Assembly (NCBI RefSeq): GCF_001368795.1 | Contig: NZ_LN831205.1 | Location: 72,245-136,244, forward strand | Length of the DNA stretch: 64,000 nucleotides | Direction: 5' to 3' | DNA from: Paenibacillus ihuae | GTDB lineage: Bacteria; Bacillota; Bacilli; Paenibacillales; Paenibacillaceae | Shown here: positions 1-9,552 of the stretch, in pieces | How positions within the stretch are numbered: position 1 is the first letter of the stretch | Layout: each line of letters starts with the position of its first letter | Made by a program: the position numbers and the translations under genes | The notes under the pieces: model-generated | Seen by the model: only the letters and a program-made list of their open reading frames with translations | Databases searched by the model: none | Told to the model about the DNA's origin: nothing

Positions 1-2
1 TC

Positions 3-479
3 CCACAACTCATTCCATATAATTTAGAAAAAGTATGTAGAGTGCCTGGAAAACTAATGCTTAACAAAAATGGAATTGTTGAATTGGAGATAATATTAAA
101 TACTCAAACGCTAAAGTATTTACAAAAGACTAGTAAGATTAAATTGTTGGATCATATTAATCATCTTAAAGCTGATGATTTGACTGAATTGAATTTTATA
201 CTCAACAATATGGATATAATTATATCAGTTATAAACATAATTCGATTAATATTTAATGATCAAATAATAATACGCCATTTACCTGGATTGGACGCAGTCA
301 TTGTAAGAAAACTGAGAGAAGATGTTCAGAATGTCTATAAATATGCTTCATTTAACCCTCAGATTGTGATAATGCATAACCTGGAATATTATTATCATGA
401 GATTTTTACAGGGATGGATAGAGATTTGTTTAATAATTCAAAAAAATTAGCTGGACAGATTGATGCTATTATTAAATAA
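3..479 (+). CDS. Hypothetical protein, 5' end cut by the window
   Basis: The reading frame is open from the first bases of the window, so this is the C-terminal part (about 158 residues) of a longer protein. A GTG at 42 could be an internal start, but there is no ribosome binding site before it. The visible part is Ile/Leu/Asn-rich and mostly helical, without a membrane segment or a motif I recognise. It lies at the edge of the defence island and shares its AT-rich composition, so a defence or mobile-element role is possible but unproven. Confidence 0.5.
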   Translation, partial: PQLIPYNLEKVCRVPGKLMLNKNGIVELEIILNTQTLKYLQKTSKIKLLDHINHLKADDLTELNFILNNMDIIISVINIIRLIFNDQIIIRHLPGLDAVIVRKLREDVQNVYKYASFNPQIVIMHNLEYYYHEIFTGMDRDLFNNSKKLAGQIDAIIK

Positions 480-713
480 GACGTAGAAAGGCACTCGGTA
501 GTTTTTTTGAAAAATGGATACAGAATAGTGGCGAATGTCATGAATATCGTCAAGTGCGGTTAAAACTTATGTAGGGAGAAAAATGGGATTAAAACCTCTC
601 CTACCGTCTTGATCTCTAAATATTATTTCATTTTAAACCGCGAGTTATACAGTTTTTTACGTGTAATATCAATCAATATTAATATACTTGTCTACAAATT
701 AAAAATAAAACTT

Positions 714-741
714 GGGCTGCGCAAATGGCAGCCCTTTGTCT
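714..741 (+). terminator. Hairpin terminator before the Kiwa-like genes
   Basis: A 7-bp perfect stem (GGGCTGC/GCAGCCC, 7-base loop) is followed by TTTGTCTTG. A second hairpin lies at 571-604 (GTAGGGAGA against TCTCCTAC). Both are in the 419-base gap after the first gene, which holds nothing else I recognise, and would end its transcript. Confidence 0.55.
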
Positions 742-898
742 TGTGAAGGAATAAGGATTTATTTTGATATTTAACTTGTCGCTTAAACAGAAAGAATTGA
801 ATGAATGTTATGGGATCGTTTGTTCTTATTTAAAGTAAGTGATAGAATTTAGGGAAAGGAAATATGAAGTTAAATATATAGAGAAGGAGGGGAAAACC

Positions 899-1462
899 AT
901 GTTTTTTGGTACAAGATTTTATTTTAAGTTTTTGTATTTTTTAACTGCAATGACACCTGCTTATCTTCTTTTTTCCTTACAACTATATGTCAAGTATGGA
1001 ATTGGGTTTATTCAAATATCAGGTAATAAAGTTCCATTAATGACTTTTTTAATACTGTTAGGATCTATTGTGCTTACTTGGATAATTAAAAAGACATTAA
1101 GTATAGCAGTCCGGCGTGAAGAAAATCAGTATTTAATTAATTTTGGAGATGTGAAAATAATTCAAACAAACGGTGATGTTGTATCATTCCTTTTAGGTGT
1201 TGTAGTACCAGCAGTAATATTTATTGAAAATTCATTATCTATATGTTTATTAGTCTTTTTAGGGGTTCAATTTGTGGTTTTTTTATTGGTTACAAAAAGT
1301 AGCACCGTTTTTCCGAATATTATGACCATATTATTTAATATAAATATACTTATTTTAGATAATGGATTGTATCTTATTTCAAACGTTAGAATTAGAGAGA
1401 ATTCAGAAGTTTTAGCTGTGCGAGTAGGTGATGATTCTAAGCTTTTAAATTATGTCCTTTAG
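899..1462 (+). CDS. kwaA: KwaA-like membrane protein of a Kiwa defence module
   Basis: 187 residues. The chosen ATG at 899 follows AAGGAGGGG at 885-892. An in-frame start at 839 lacks a site. About four membrane segments are visible (roughly residues 8-30, 45-65, 94-110 and 113-131). The stretch NGDVVSFLLGVVVPAV is like the central part of KwaA proteins, where a short polar loop leads into a Pro-containing helix. In Kiwa, KwaA is the membrane partner that senses phage attack and recruits KwaB. The next gene starts 20 bases downstream and looks like KwaB, which is the main support for the call. Family assignment is by eye and needs a profile search. Confidence 0.62.
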   Translation: MFFGTRFYFKFLYFLTAMTPAYLLFSLQLYVKYGIGFIQISGNKVPLMTFLILLGSIVLTWIIKKTLSIAVRREENQYLINFGDVKIIQTNGDVVSFLLGVVVPAVIFIENSLSICLLVFLGVQFVVFLLVTKSSTVFPNIMTILFNINILILDNGLYLISNVRIRENSEVLAVRVGDDSKLLNYVL

Positions 1463-1482
1463 GAGAACAAAGGGGGATAAAT

Positions 1483-2442
1483 GTGGTGATTATATCAAAT
1501 GTATGGATAGTTACCTCAAAGAATAATAGCTTACACAATATATACAAGGTGTTAATCGATAAAAAGGGAAGAGAGAATATTCAAAAACTTATCTCTGAGA
1601 ACATAGAGGCATCTTTGAAGATTAACGATGATTTGATGGAAAGAAGTCCAAAATCATTAATTGATGGGGATGCGTATTACTTTAAAAGAGATCGTGATGA
1701 TCTTGAAGAGGTAAGAAAATTAGGTTTTGAAGAGTTTTATACAAAAATTATTGAAAATTATCAGTCCTTGCTTAATAGCGAGGTATTAACCTTTAAAAAG
1801 AAGTTGCAGGAATACGATTCAATTTCAGAGAAACCCCGATTTTATATATTTGAAATAAAACGAGATGATCAATGGCTGTTTGCTTATGCTAAAATTGACT
1901 CTAGAGCATTGATAAGAAGGAGAATGTTGTTGGAATGGAATGCTACTCTAAATTCTAGTTCCGCAGTGATAGACATTACAGAAGGAGTTCCATTACCCGA
2001 TAATGTTACAGCATTGTTCGAGGTCCAAACAGATAAGCTATATGTCTATGACCCTTTTGTTTTTGAAAAAATGCTATTTATTCATGAGACAGCTAAACTA
2101 AAAGCAAATGAGAATATTCACAAATTCATACAAGGAGAATTTACCATAGGTGAGGAAGGTTATAAGGTTCTAGGTCTTGACCACTCATCAGTTATTAAGA
2201 GAATCATGCAAAGTGCTAGAAGTATTAATCGTATTGCTAAATATAATATATCTGAGTCACTAGAATCCGTGCGGATTATTGAAGAAATAATGACCTTGTT
2301 ACCTGAAGAGAGAGATAAATTACATTTTAATCATGTAGAGAATACTATTACTGTAAATGAAGAAAACTATAGAACCTTTGTAGCAGTAATACATGATAGT
2401 ATTGTTAAAAGACTAATCTCTGGTGAGGTTCAAATAATTTAA
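1483..2442 (+). CDS. kwaB: KwaB-like DUF4868 protein of a Kiwa defence module
   Basis: 319 residues, the usual length for KwaB (about 315). GTG start with AGGGGG at 1471-1476. It is soluble with no signal peptide. The central part carries the DUF4868-type pattern: a beta-rich region ending in DKLYVYDPFVFEKML, corresponding to the family's IFnRyyFEKif-like motif, followed by helices. In characterised Kiwa systems KwaB is the DNA-binding effector that blocks phage replication or late transcription together with KwaA. It is probably co-transcribed with the upstream membrane gene and lies beside a type I restriction system. Alternative: a related DUF4868 two-gene system rather than Kiwa proper. 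Confidence 0.62.
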   Translation: MVIISNVWIVTSKNNSLHNIYKVLIDKKGRENIQKLISENIEASLKINDDLMERSPKSLIDGDAYYFKRDRDDLEEVRKLGFEEFYTKIIENYQSLLNSEVLTFKKKLQEYDSISEKPRFYIFEIKRDDQWLFAYAKIDSRALIRRRMLLEWNATLNSSSAVIDITEGVPLPDNVTALFEVQTDKLYVYDPFVFEKMLFIHETAKLKANENIHKFIQGEFTIGEEGYKVLGLDHSSVIKRIMQSARSINRIAKYNISESLESVRIIEEIMTLLPEERDKLHFNHVENTITVNEENYRTFVAVIHDSIVKRLISGEVQII

Positions 2443-2584
2443 TAAATAAGTTTTTTGGGCACTTCTGTCTCTATAACTAACACCCTTGGGCGAAAATAAA
2501 GTTACTGGCCATACCTAAGGTGGTAGGTCCATTATACTTTTCCATTTATGGTACCGAATTGGAGCATTTTGAGTAGACGTCGGA

Positions 2585-2846
2585 AGTTCGGAGGATTTTC
2601 CATCTGGATGACAGCCTCCACCAGCGATCCATCCCGTCTTTGGTACGGCTCAAACAACTGCGTTTGGAAGGTTCCCTGAAGATCAAGAGGAACGGCGAGA
2701 TCCTCTACATTTCAGTATTTCGTATGCAGACTTCGGGTGTAGTAGCCGTTACGGCTATTGTGATTCCCAGCCTAATCACTGGTCATGAATTGCTGGATTT
2801 CTGCCCTCATAATGGACTCCAGAGTACCTTTTACAAATTGGGTGAA
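2585..2846 (-). pseudogene. Remnant of an IS256-family (Mutator) transposase
   Basis: Read on the minus strand this stretch encodes an N-terminal piece of a Mutator-type transposase, including NSRNGYYTRSLHTKY and QLFEPYQRRDG, which are hallmark segments of IS256-family proteins. Two in-frame stops (TAG at 2772-2774, TGA at 2712-2714 on the plus numbering) and loss of the catalytic part show it is dead. The 635-base gap between kwaB and hsdM contains only this relic and a 25-codon open frame at 2981-3058, for which I see no function. It marks past transposition in the island. Confidence 0.82.
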
Positions 2847-3077
2847 TAGATTATTTAATATGTTTTCGGGTAGAATAGTCATCGAGTAGGGTTTCTTTCT
2901 TGGTGGACTTAGACAATCCAGAGAATACACTACTTTTTTGTTGCCTGACTAGGCTCTAAATCTTGGTACCCTACTTAATTATGCCATCGATCAAGAAACA
3001 AGCAGAACTTGAAGAACAGCATTATTTAGAAGTATTGAATCAATTTAACCAATTATAGAAAAAGCGAGGAAGACAAC

Positions 3078-4670
3078 ATGGCTGAATTAAACTCCAAATT
3101 ATTTAGTGCCGCAGATAATCTGCGAAGCAAGATGGATGCATCGGAATACAAAAACTACTTGTTAGGATTGATCTTTTACAAGTATTTATCTGATAAGTTA
3201 TTAGAAAAAGTAGTTGAAATAGCCGATGAATCGCTGGAAGAATATAATACACAAGAAAAACAAATTTTTTTATATAAGGATTTATTAGCAGATAAAGATA
3301 TGGAAAAAGACTTGATTGAAACATTAGTAGATACATTAGGCTATGACATTAAACCAGCATATTTATTCTATGAATTAACCAATCAAGCCAAACAAAATAC
3401 GTTCCAGTTGAATGATATGAATAAAGCCTTTAACTATCTATCTACCGAATATGATCAATTTAACGGATTATTTGATGATGTAGATTTAACATCCAAAAAA
3501 TTGGGGTCAGATGACCAACAGCGAAACATTACTATTACAGAAGTACTGAAAAAATTAAATGATATCGATGTCATTGGTCATAATGGAGATATCATTGGGG
3601 ATGCCTACGAATTCTTGATTGGTCAATTTGCTTCAGAGGCTGGCAAGAAAGCTGGTGAATTCTATACACCTCATGAAGTTTCTGACATGATGGCGCGTAT
3701 TGCCGCAATCGGGCAAGAAGATAAAAAGTTGTTTAGTGTATTTGACCCCACTATGGGATCTGGATCATTGATGTTGAATATTCGAAACTATATTAACCAT
3801 CCAGATAGTGTGAAATATCACGGACAGGAAATGAATACAACAACCTATAATCTGGCGAAGATGAACTTGATCTTGCACGGTGTCAATAAAGAAGATATAC
3901 GTTTACGCAATGGGGATACCTTGAACAAAGATTGGCCGACTGATGAGCCGTATACCTTTGATTCGGTCCTGATGAATCCACCCTACTCAGCAAAATGGTC
4001 TGCAGACGATACATTTTTAGATGATTCTCGCTTCAATCGTTACGGGAAGTTAGCGCCACAATCCAAAGCAGACTTTGCTTTTCTTTTACATGGATTTTAT
4101 CATATGAAAGATTCTGGAACAATGGCTATCGTCTTACCGCATGGGGTACTGTTCCGTGGAGCAGCAGAAGGTGTGATTCGGAAAAAATTATTGGAGGATG
4201 GCAGTATTGATGCCGTAATAGGCATGCCATCAAACTTATTCTTTGGGACATCAATTCCAACAACAGTTATCATCTTGAAAAAAAATCGTACCACTCGTGA
4301 TGTGTTATTTATCGATGCAAGTAAGGAGTTTATTAAAGGAAAGAACCAAAATAAACTTTCCAAAGAGAATATTGATAAGATTGTCGAAACATATAAGAAA
4401 CGGGAAAAGGTAGAGAAATATGCCCATGTTGCCACCTTTGATGAAATTAAAGTAAACGACTTCAATTTGAACATTACTCGGTACGTAGATAACTTAGAAG
4501 AAAAGACAACTGTGGATATGGCTGACATTGGATCAACCATTCAAGAGATACGAAAAGAAAGAGCCGAACTAGAATCTAGCTTATATGAAATGATTTCTTC
4601 GCTACAATATGATGAAAATAATGCTGAATGGATCAAGGGAGCATTAGAGGTGTTTAATCGTGAGAAATAA
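3078..4670 (+). CDS. hsdM: Type I restriction-modification methyltransferase subunit HsdM
   Basis: 530 residues, normal family length. It transfers a methyl group from S-adenosylmethionine to adenine N6 in the DNA site chosen by HsdS. Residues about 8-150 form the helical HsdM N-terminal domain. Motif I ([11 protein letters not shown], near residue 221) binds the cofactor, and NPPY (near residue 300) is the catalytic motif IV of N6-adenine methylases. The ATG has GCGAGGAAG before it. The stop lies inside the start of hsdS (11-base overlap), so M and S are translationally coupled. The open frame and motifs are intact, so activity is expected. Confidence 0.96.
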   Translation: MAELNSKLFSAADNLRSKMDASEYKNYLLGLIFYKYLSDKLLEKVVEIADESLEEYNTQEKQIFLYKDLLADKDMEKDLIETLVDTLGYDIKPAYLFYELTNQAKQNTFQLNDMNKAFNYLSTEYDQFNGLFDDVDLTSKKLGSDDQQRNITITEVLKKLNDIDVIGHNGDIIGDAYEFLIGQFASEAGKKAGEFYTPHEVSDMMARIAAIGQEDKKLFSVFDPTMGSGSLMLNIRNYINHPDSVKYHGQEMNTTTYNLAKMNLILHGVNKEDIRLRNGDTLNKDWPTDEPYTFDSVLMNPPYSAKWSADDTFLDDSRFNRYGKLAPQSKADFAFLLHGFYHMKDSGTMAIVLPHGVLFRGAAEGVIRKKLLEDGSIDAVIGMPSNLFFGTSIPTTVIILKKNRTTRDVLFIDASKEFIKGKNQNKLSKENIDKIVETYKKREKVEKYAHVATFDEIKVNDFNLNITRYVDNLEEKTTVDMADIGSTIQEIRKERAELESSLYEMISSLQYDENNAEWIKGALEVFNREK

Positions 4671-5844
4671 AAATACACCAGAGATTAGATTTGCAGGATT
4701 TTCTGAAGATTGGGAAGAACGTAAATTAGGAGATGTTTTGAGAGAACATAATGAATTAACCAAAGGAGATGTATATCCAATAGCTACGTCTTCTAGAAAA
4801 GGATTATTTCTACAATCAGAATATTTTGATGGTGAACGAAGTGGAATAGATGAAACATTAACCTTTCATCTTGTTCCTGTAAACTATATTACCTACCGCC
4901 ATATGTCAGATGATTCAACTTTTCATTTTAATAAAAATGTTATGAAGACGCCTGTTCTTGTAAGTAAAGAGTATCCTGTATTTACAACTAATGAAGAAGC
5001 GAATGATGAGTTTATATTAAGGAATCTTAATTATTCAGCTAACTTTTCTAACTTTTCTCATATGCAAAAGAAAGGTGGCACCAGAGTCCGCTTATATTAT
5101 AAGGCTCTTCAAACCTATAAATTATTACTTCCAACGGTAAAAGAACAAAATGAGATAGGTGACTTTTTTAAAAAACTAGACAATACTATTGCCCTTCATC
5201 ATCAAGAACTAACCCTCCTTAAACAACTAAAACAAGGATTTATGCAAAAAATGTTCCCACAAGAAGGGGAGTCCGTGCCTGAAATCCGCTTTCCAGGTTT
5301 TAAAGGAGATTGGGAACAGCATAAGTTAGGGGAGGTTTCAACATTTATTAATGGAAGAGCATATAAACAGGAAGAATTATTGGATTCAGGCAAATATAAA
5401 GTATTACGGGTTGGTAATTTTTACACAAATGATTCTTGGTATTATTCAGATTTAAATCTTGGCGGAAAGTATTACGCAGAAAAGGGGGATTTATTATACA
5501 CATGGTCTGCTACTTTTGGCCCACACATTTGGTATGGGGAAAAGGTGATTTATCATTATCATATATGGAAAGTAGATTTGTCTGAAAGTCTTGATAAGCA
5601 ATTTATGGTGCAACTATTAGAATATGATAAAGCAAAAATTACTGGTGATACAAATGGCTCAACGATGGTTCACATTACGAAGAAAGGTATGGAAGAAAAA
5701 AAGATTATGTTGCCCTGTATTGAAGAACAAATAAAGATAGGTGATTTTTTTAAAAAAATTGATGACATGATTGTTCTTCATCAACGTGAATTAGATGCCT
5801 TAAAAGAAACTACAAAGGCATTCCTGGAAAAAATGTTTGCCTAA
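4660..5844 (+). CDS. hsdS: Type I restriction-modification specificity subunit HsdS
   Basis: 394 residues with a GTG start inside the end of hsdM. It has two target-recognition half-subunits, each opening with a PEIRF.GF...W..kLG segment (residues about 7-25 and 206-225) and each ending in a helical spacer of the type [12 protein letters not shown] or [14 protein letters not shown]. This is the standard duplicated Methylase_S layout, with each half reading one part of a bipartite target. The two halves differ strongly in the middle, as expected for different half-sites. Only one hsdS copy is in the window, so there is no sign of a phase-variable inversion locus. Confidence 0.95.
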   Translation: MRNKNTPEIRFAGFSEDWEERKLGDVLREHNELTKGDVYPIATSSRKGLFLQSEYFDGERSGIDETLTFHLVPVNYITYRHMSDDSTFHFNKNVMKTPVLVSKEYPVFTTNEEANDEFILRNLNYSANFSNFSHMQKKGGTRVRLYYKALQTYKLLLPTVKEQNEIGDFFKKLDNTIALHHQELTLLKQLKQGFMQKMFPQEGESVPEIRFPGFKGDWEQHKLGEVSTFINGRAYKQEELLDSGKYKVLRVGNFYTNDSWYYSDLNLGGKYYAEKGDLLYTWSATFGPHIWYGEKVIYHYHIWKVDLSESLDKQFMVQLLEYDKAKITGDTNGSTMVHITKKGMEEKKIMLPCIEEQIKIGDFFKKIDDMIVLHQRELDALKETTKAFLEKMFA

Positions 5845-5869
5845 GCAAACAGAAGGAGGAAGAAAGTTG

Positions 5870-8800
5870 ATGAAGATACCTCATAATGATGAAGCTGAAA
5901 TGGAACGTCGCTTGATTGAAGTTTTAGGGGAAGGGCATAATCAATGGAATTTTCGTCCGGATTTAACATCTGAAGAAGACCTATGGAAGAACTTACGTAC
6001 AAAAATTACACAAAATAACTTATCGGAGATTGGGGAACATCAAATCTCTGATAAAGAATTTGACACGATTAAAACGGAATTATTATTGAAAACACAGACC
6101 CCCTTTGATGCTGCTAGGTGGCTCAAAGGGGAAAATGGAATTGCCCGTATTACGATTGAACGGGATGACGTGTCTCTAGGTTCGATGTCTTTAGTGTTAT
6201 ATTCTAATCAGGACATTGGTGGCGGAATCTCTACATATGAAGTTGTTCATCAGATTGCGAAAAAAAAAGTGAATGTTGATGATCGTGATCGCCGCTTTGA
6301 CGTGACACTATTAATCAATGGGTTGCCCATTGTTCAAATTGAATTGAAGCAAGTCAGTGCCAAAGATGGTGTATTCCAAGCCTACAATCAAATTAAGAAA
6401 TACGCAGAAGAAGGTATGTTTCGAAATAATATCTTTTCTACTCTTCAGATATTTGTTATTTCCAACGAACAAACCACTCGCTATTTTGCGAATGTAATGC
6501 CCAAAGACATGCATAAGAAATTTCTCTTTAGTTGGCGAACAACGGACAATCGAAAAGTAGAAAATCTCTATGAATTTGTGAAACAGGTTTTAAATATACC
6601 AGATGCACATCGATTGATTGCCAATTATACGATCGTTAGCGAAGATCAAGACAACAGAACCTTAATGGTATTACAGCCTTATCAAATTCATGCAATTGAA
6701 GCCTTGTTTAGATCTGCCATGAAACATAAATCCGGGTTTGTGTGGCATGCAACCGGTTCTGGGAAAACGTTGACAAGTTTTGTCTCTACGAAGCTATTGG
6801 CTCGCAAACCGGGTATAGATCGTACCATTATGCTTATTGACCGAAAAGACTTGGATAATCAGACAACGGCAGAATTCACCAAATTTGCTTCCGAGTTTAA
6901 TACCGGTATTTCCTCGGGTAATGCCAAGTCTAACAGCCTGATTATCGGAACTGGAAGTGCGAAAGAGCTGAGTAATACTCTTTTATCTGATGCCAATTCT
7001 AATACAGTGATTATTACCACTCGTCAAAAATTAGAATTTGCCTTGCGCTATGCCCAAAAGCAAGAGGAACAAAACGGCACCCTACGTTTCAAGAAGTTAT
7101 TGGGCCAACATATTGTCTTTGTTGTGGATGAGTGTCATCGAGCGTTAAGTGCAGAAGGAATGAAAGAGATCAAGGACTTTTTTCCGAATTCTACATGGTT
7201 TGGATTTACAGGTACACCGATATTTAAAGAAAATAAAAAACAAGCTAAAGGCCAATTAGCTCGCACAACTCGTGATCAATATGGAGAAGATTTGCACACT
7301 TATACCATTAAGAATGCCTTAATTGATGGAGCAGTATTGGGATTCCAAGTAGAACATGAAGATACGATTGAAACCACATCATTAAATAATTATATTCACA
7401 ATCGACTGCGTCTAAATGAAAAGTACAAGAATTGTACTGCAGATGAAATTAACGAAATGATCGATCAAATGGATGGAATAGAGAAGGAAGCCTATCTTGA
7501 ACCTTCTACTTTCGAAAGCGATGATCATATTCACAAAGTCATTCATAAAATATTTCGACCAGATAATGCCTATATCAAATTTGATTTCCAAAATGGACGA
7601 CCGCAAAAGTCAGCTATCTTAACAACAAGTTCCATTGATATGGCGAAACGCTACTATCAGGCAATCAAGGAAATGACCAAAGATCCAGAGTGGTTGACAA
7701 AAGAATTTGCTAGTCATCCGATTCGAGCGGGTCGTACGATTGATGATCTGGACTTCCCTCGGATTGCCATCACCTATTCGATGCAAGAAAACGAAGAGAA
7801 TTCCACACAAATTCAAAATGAGATGAAAGGCATTATCAAGGATTATAACGATTATTATCACACGGCTTGGTCAATAGAAGATATTGAACGATATAATGGT
7901 GATATCAACAATCGTTTAGCTCGTAAGAAAGCAGAGTTTAAAGTATTCGGAAAACAAATTGATCTGGTCATTGTCGTTGACCGCTTATTGACGGGATTCG
8001 ATGCGCCTAACATTCAAACATTATTTGTCGATCGGAATTTAACTTATGCAAATTTAATTCAAGCCTTTTCTCGGACTAATCGTACCTATCCCGGAAAGTC
8101 AAAAGGATTAATTGTAACATTCCGAAAACCTAAGACAATGGAGCAGAATGTAGAGGAAGCAACAAGGCTATATTCTCGAGCACAAGAAGAATCTAACCTT
8201 GTGTATCCAACTTATGATGAATCGAAGAAACGCTTCCATAAGTCCCACCAAAAATTGAAAAAACTTGTGCTAAATCCAACCGATATTAACGAGCATTCTC
8301 CCCTTGAAACTCGTATTGAATTTGTGAAAGCTTTTCAAGAGTTAAATAATTCCTATGATGCTCTAGTTACGTATGATGATTACAACGATGAAATGGAGAA
8401 ATCAAAATTACTTCAAGAGCAGGTGAAGACCTTAGAAGATTATATTGGCGCATACAACACAGTTAAAGGTTCATTAGTTGATGAAGGGGGACATGATGGA
8501 CCGAGTCCGGATTTCTCAGACATCGAATTTTATGGTGAAAATGCGATTAAGATCTATGATATTGATTCAACATATATTGACCGATTATTAAAAACATACT
8601 CTGCAAATAATCAGAATATCCGTGACGAGATCGAAAAAGCACTTCAAAAGCTTAAGAAATCGGAAATTGTTAAAGAAGTATATCGTTCGATCTTGAACGC
8701 TATTGATACTAATGAAATAGATTCAGAGGAGGATCCTTTTGTGGTGAAACGGCGCTTCTTCACTGAATCCTATAATCAAGCGATTGAAGAATTTGCGAAT

Positions 8801-9025
8801 ACTTGGTTTGTAGATGAAAGAGAGCTCCATTCATCTTCTATTCAATACATGATTGGGTCAGAGCCTATCCCGAATATCGGAGGAATCATTGACAGTAAGC
8901 AATTTGATAAATTTAAAGAAGTACATCCAGATATTAAGCCATTAAAGTATGGACCGGAAATGAAGCGTCAATGGAGAAAAACGTTAGATGAAGTCATTGT
9001 ACCTTTGAATGATGAGTTGAGATGA
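5870..9025 (+). CDS. hsdR: Type I restriction endonuclease subunit HsdR
   Basis: 1051 residues from the ATG at 5870, which follows GAAGGAGGA at 5852-5860. An upstream in-frame TTG at 5837 overlaps hsdS and has no site. The N-terminal PD-(D/E)XK nuclease carries RFDV (near residue 141) and IELK (near 156). The SF2 translocase follows with ATGSGKT (Walker A, near 293), VVDECHRA (DEAD-like box, near 419), GFTGTP (motif III) and AFSRTNRTYP (motif VI). A helical C-terminal region for binding the MTase complex completes it. All motifs are intact. It is the third gene of the operon and cuts unmodified DNA after ATP-driven translocation. Confidence 0.96.
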   Translation: MKIPHNDEAEMERRLIEVLGEGHNQWNFRPDLTSEEDLWKNLRTKITQNNLSEIGEHQISDKEFDTIKTELLLKTQTPFDAARWLKGENGIARITIERDDVSLGSMSLVLYSNQDIGGGISTYEVVHQIAKKKVNVDDRDRRFDVTLLINGLPIVQIELKQVSAKDGVFQAYNQIKKYAEEGMFRNNIFSTLQIFVISNEQTTRYFANVMPKDMHKKFLFSWRTTDNRKVENLYEFVKQVLNIPDAHRLIANYTIVSEDQDNRTLMVLQPYQIHAIEALFRSAMKHKSGFVWHATGSGKTLTSFVSTKLLARKPGIDRTIMLIDRKDLDNQTTAEFTKFASEFNTGISSGNAKSNSLIIGTGSAKELSNTLLSDANSNTVIITTRQKLEFALRYAQKQEEQNGTLRFKKLLGQHIVFVVDECHRALSAEGMKEIKDFFPNSTWFGFTGTPIFKENKKQAKGQLARTTRDQYGEDLHTYTIKNALIDGAVLGFQVEHEDTIETTSLNNYIHNRLRLNEKYKNCTADEINEMIDQMDGIEKEAYLEPSTFESDDHIHKVIHKIFRPDNAYIKFDFQNGRPQKSAILTTSSIDMAKRYYQAIKEMTKDPEWLTKEFASHPIRAGRTIDDLDFPRIAITYSMQENEENSTQIQNEMKGIIKDYNDYYHTAWSIEDIERYNGDINNRLARKKAEFKVFGKQIDLVIVVDRLLTGFDAPNIQTLFVDRNLTYANLIQAFSRTNRTYPGKSKGLIVTFRKPKTMEQNVEEATRLYSRAQEESNLVYPTYDESKKRFHKSHQKLKKLVLNPTDINEHSPLETRIEFVKAFQELNNSYDALVTYDDYNDEMEKSKLLQEQVKTLEDYIGAYNTVKGSLVDEGGHDGPSPDFSDIEFYGENAIKIYDIDSTYIDRLLKTYSANNQNIRDEIEKALQKLKKSEIVKEVYRSILNAIDTNEIDSEEDPFVVKRRFFTESYNQAIEEFANTWFVDERELHSSSIQYMIGSEPIPNIGGIIDSKQFDKFKEVHPDIKPLKYGPEMKRQWRKTLDEVIVPLNDELR

Positions 9026-9365
9026 AATTGCAGATATTATTAAAGGCATTCAATTCTTATTGAAGCTAACTTATTCTATGAAGAATTAAAAGATTAAACA
9101 TGGTTTTATGAAAGAGCTAGGAGATAGTGAGAGCTTTAAGTGGGGACGGATTGGGGACGAAAGCCGTCAGTGATGGTCCAATTGCGGCCAAACAGAACAA
9201 TACAAGGATGAAGAAAACCCTTATATATAAAGGCTTAAGCAGACTTTAACAAATGCCAACAAACAGCCTGATGTTCCCGCATACGGTGCATGTGGAGTGC
9301 TGTGTGTCGCTCGTAAGAAAGTAAGATTATAAGAGCCACATTTACCTACTATATTAAACTGTTAG

Positions 9366-9397
9366 AGCCTAAGCGGAGTCAGCGCTTGGGCTTTCCT
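9366..9397 (+). terminator. Terminator after the hsd operon
   Basis: AGCCTAAGCG pairs with CGCTTGGGCT (10 bp, one G-T pair, 7-base loop), followed by a short T-rich run. It lies in a 527-base gap after hsdR in which I see no gene. Confidence 0.55.
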
Positions 9398-9552
9398 TAT
9401 GAGGAGATACTGTAGTAGAGCCAATTTGAAAGATGTTCAGGAAATGGAAGGGGATTGAAGAAATATGTCGAACTGTTATGAGGGTAATCATTATTTGTAA
9501 CAATCTGGCACGAGGCTGGAAGTATACTCATGAAGGATTGAGAGGTTTGAGT

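Noticed and set aside
2981..3058. 25-codon frame just upstream of hsdM
   Set aside because: No binding site before its ATG and no recognisable product. Probably transposon or gene debris.
9026..9364. Integrase remnant or attachment site after hsdR
   Set aside because: Phrases resemble 3' ends of integration sites, but there is no frame with recombinase motifs and no direct repeat that I could find.
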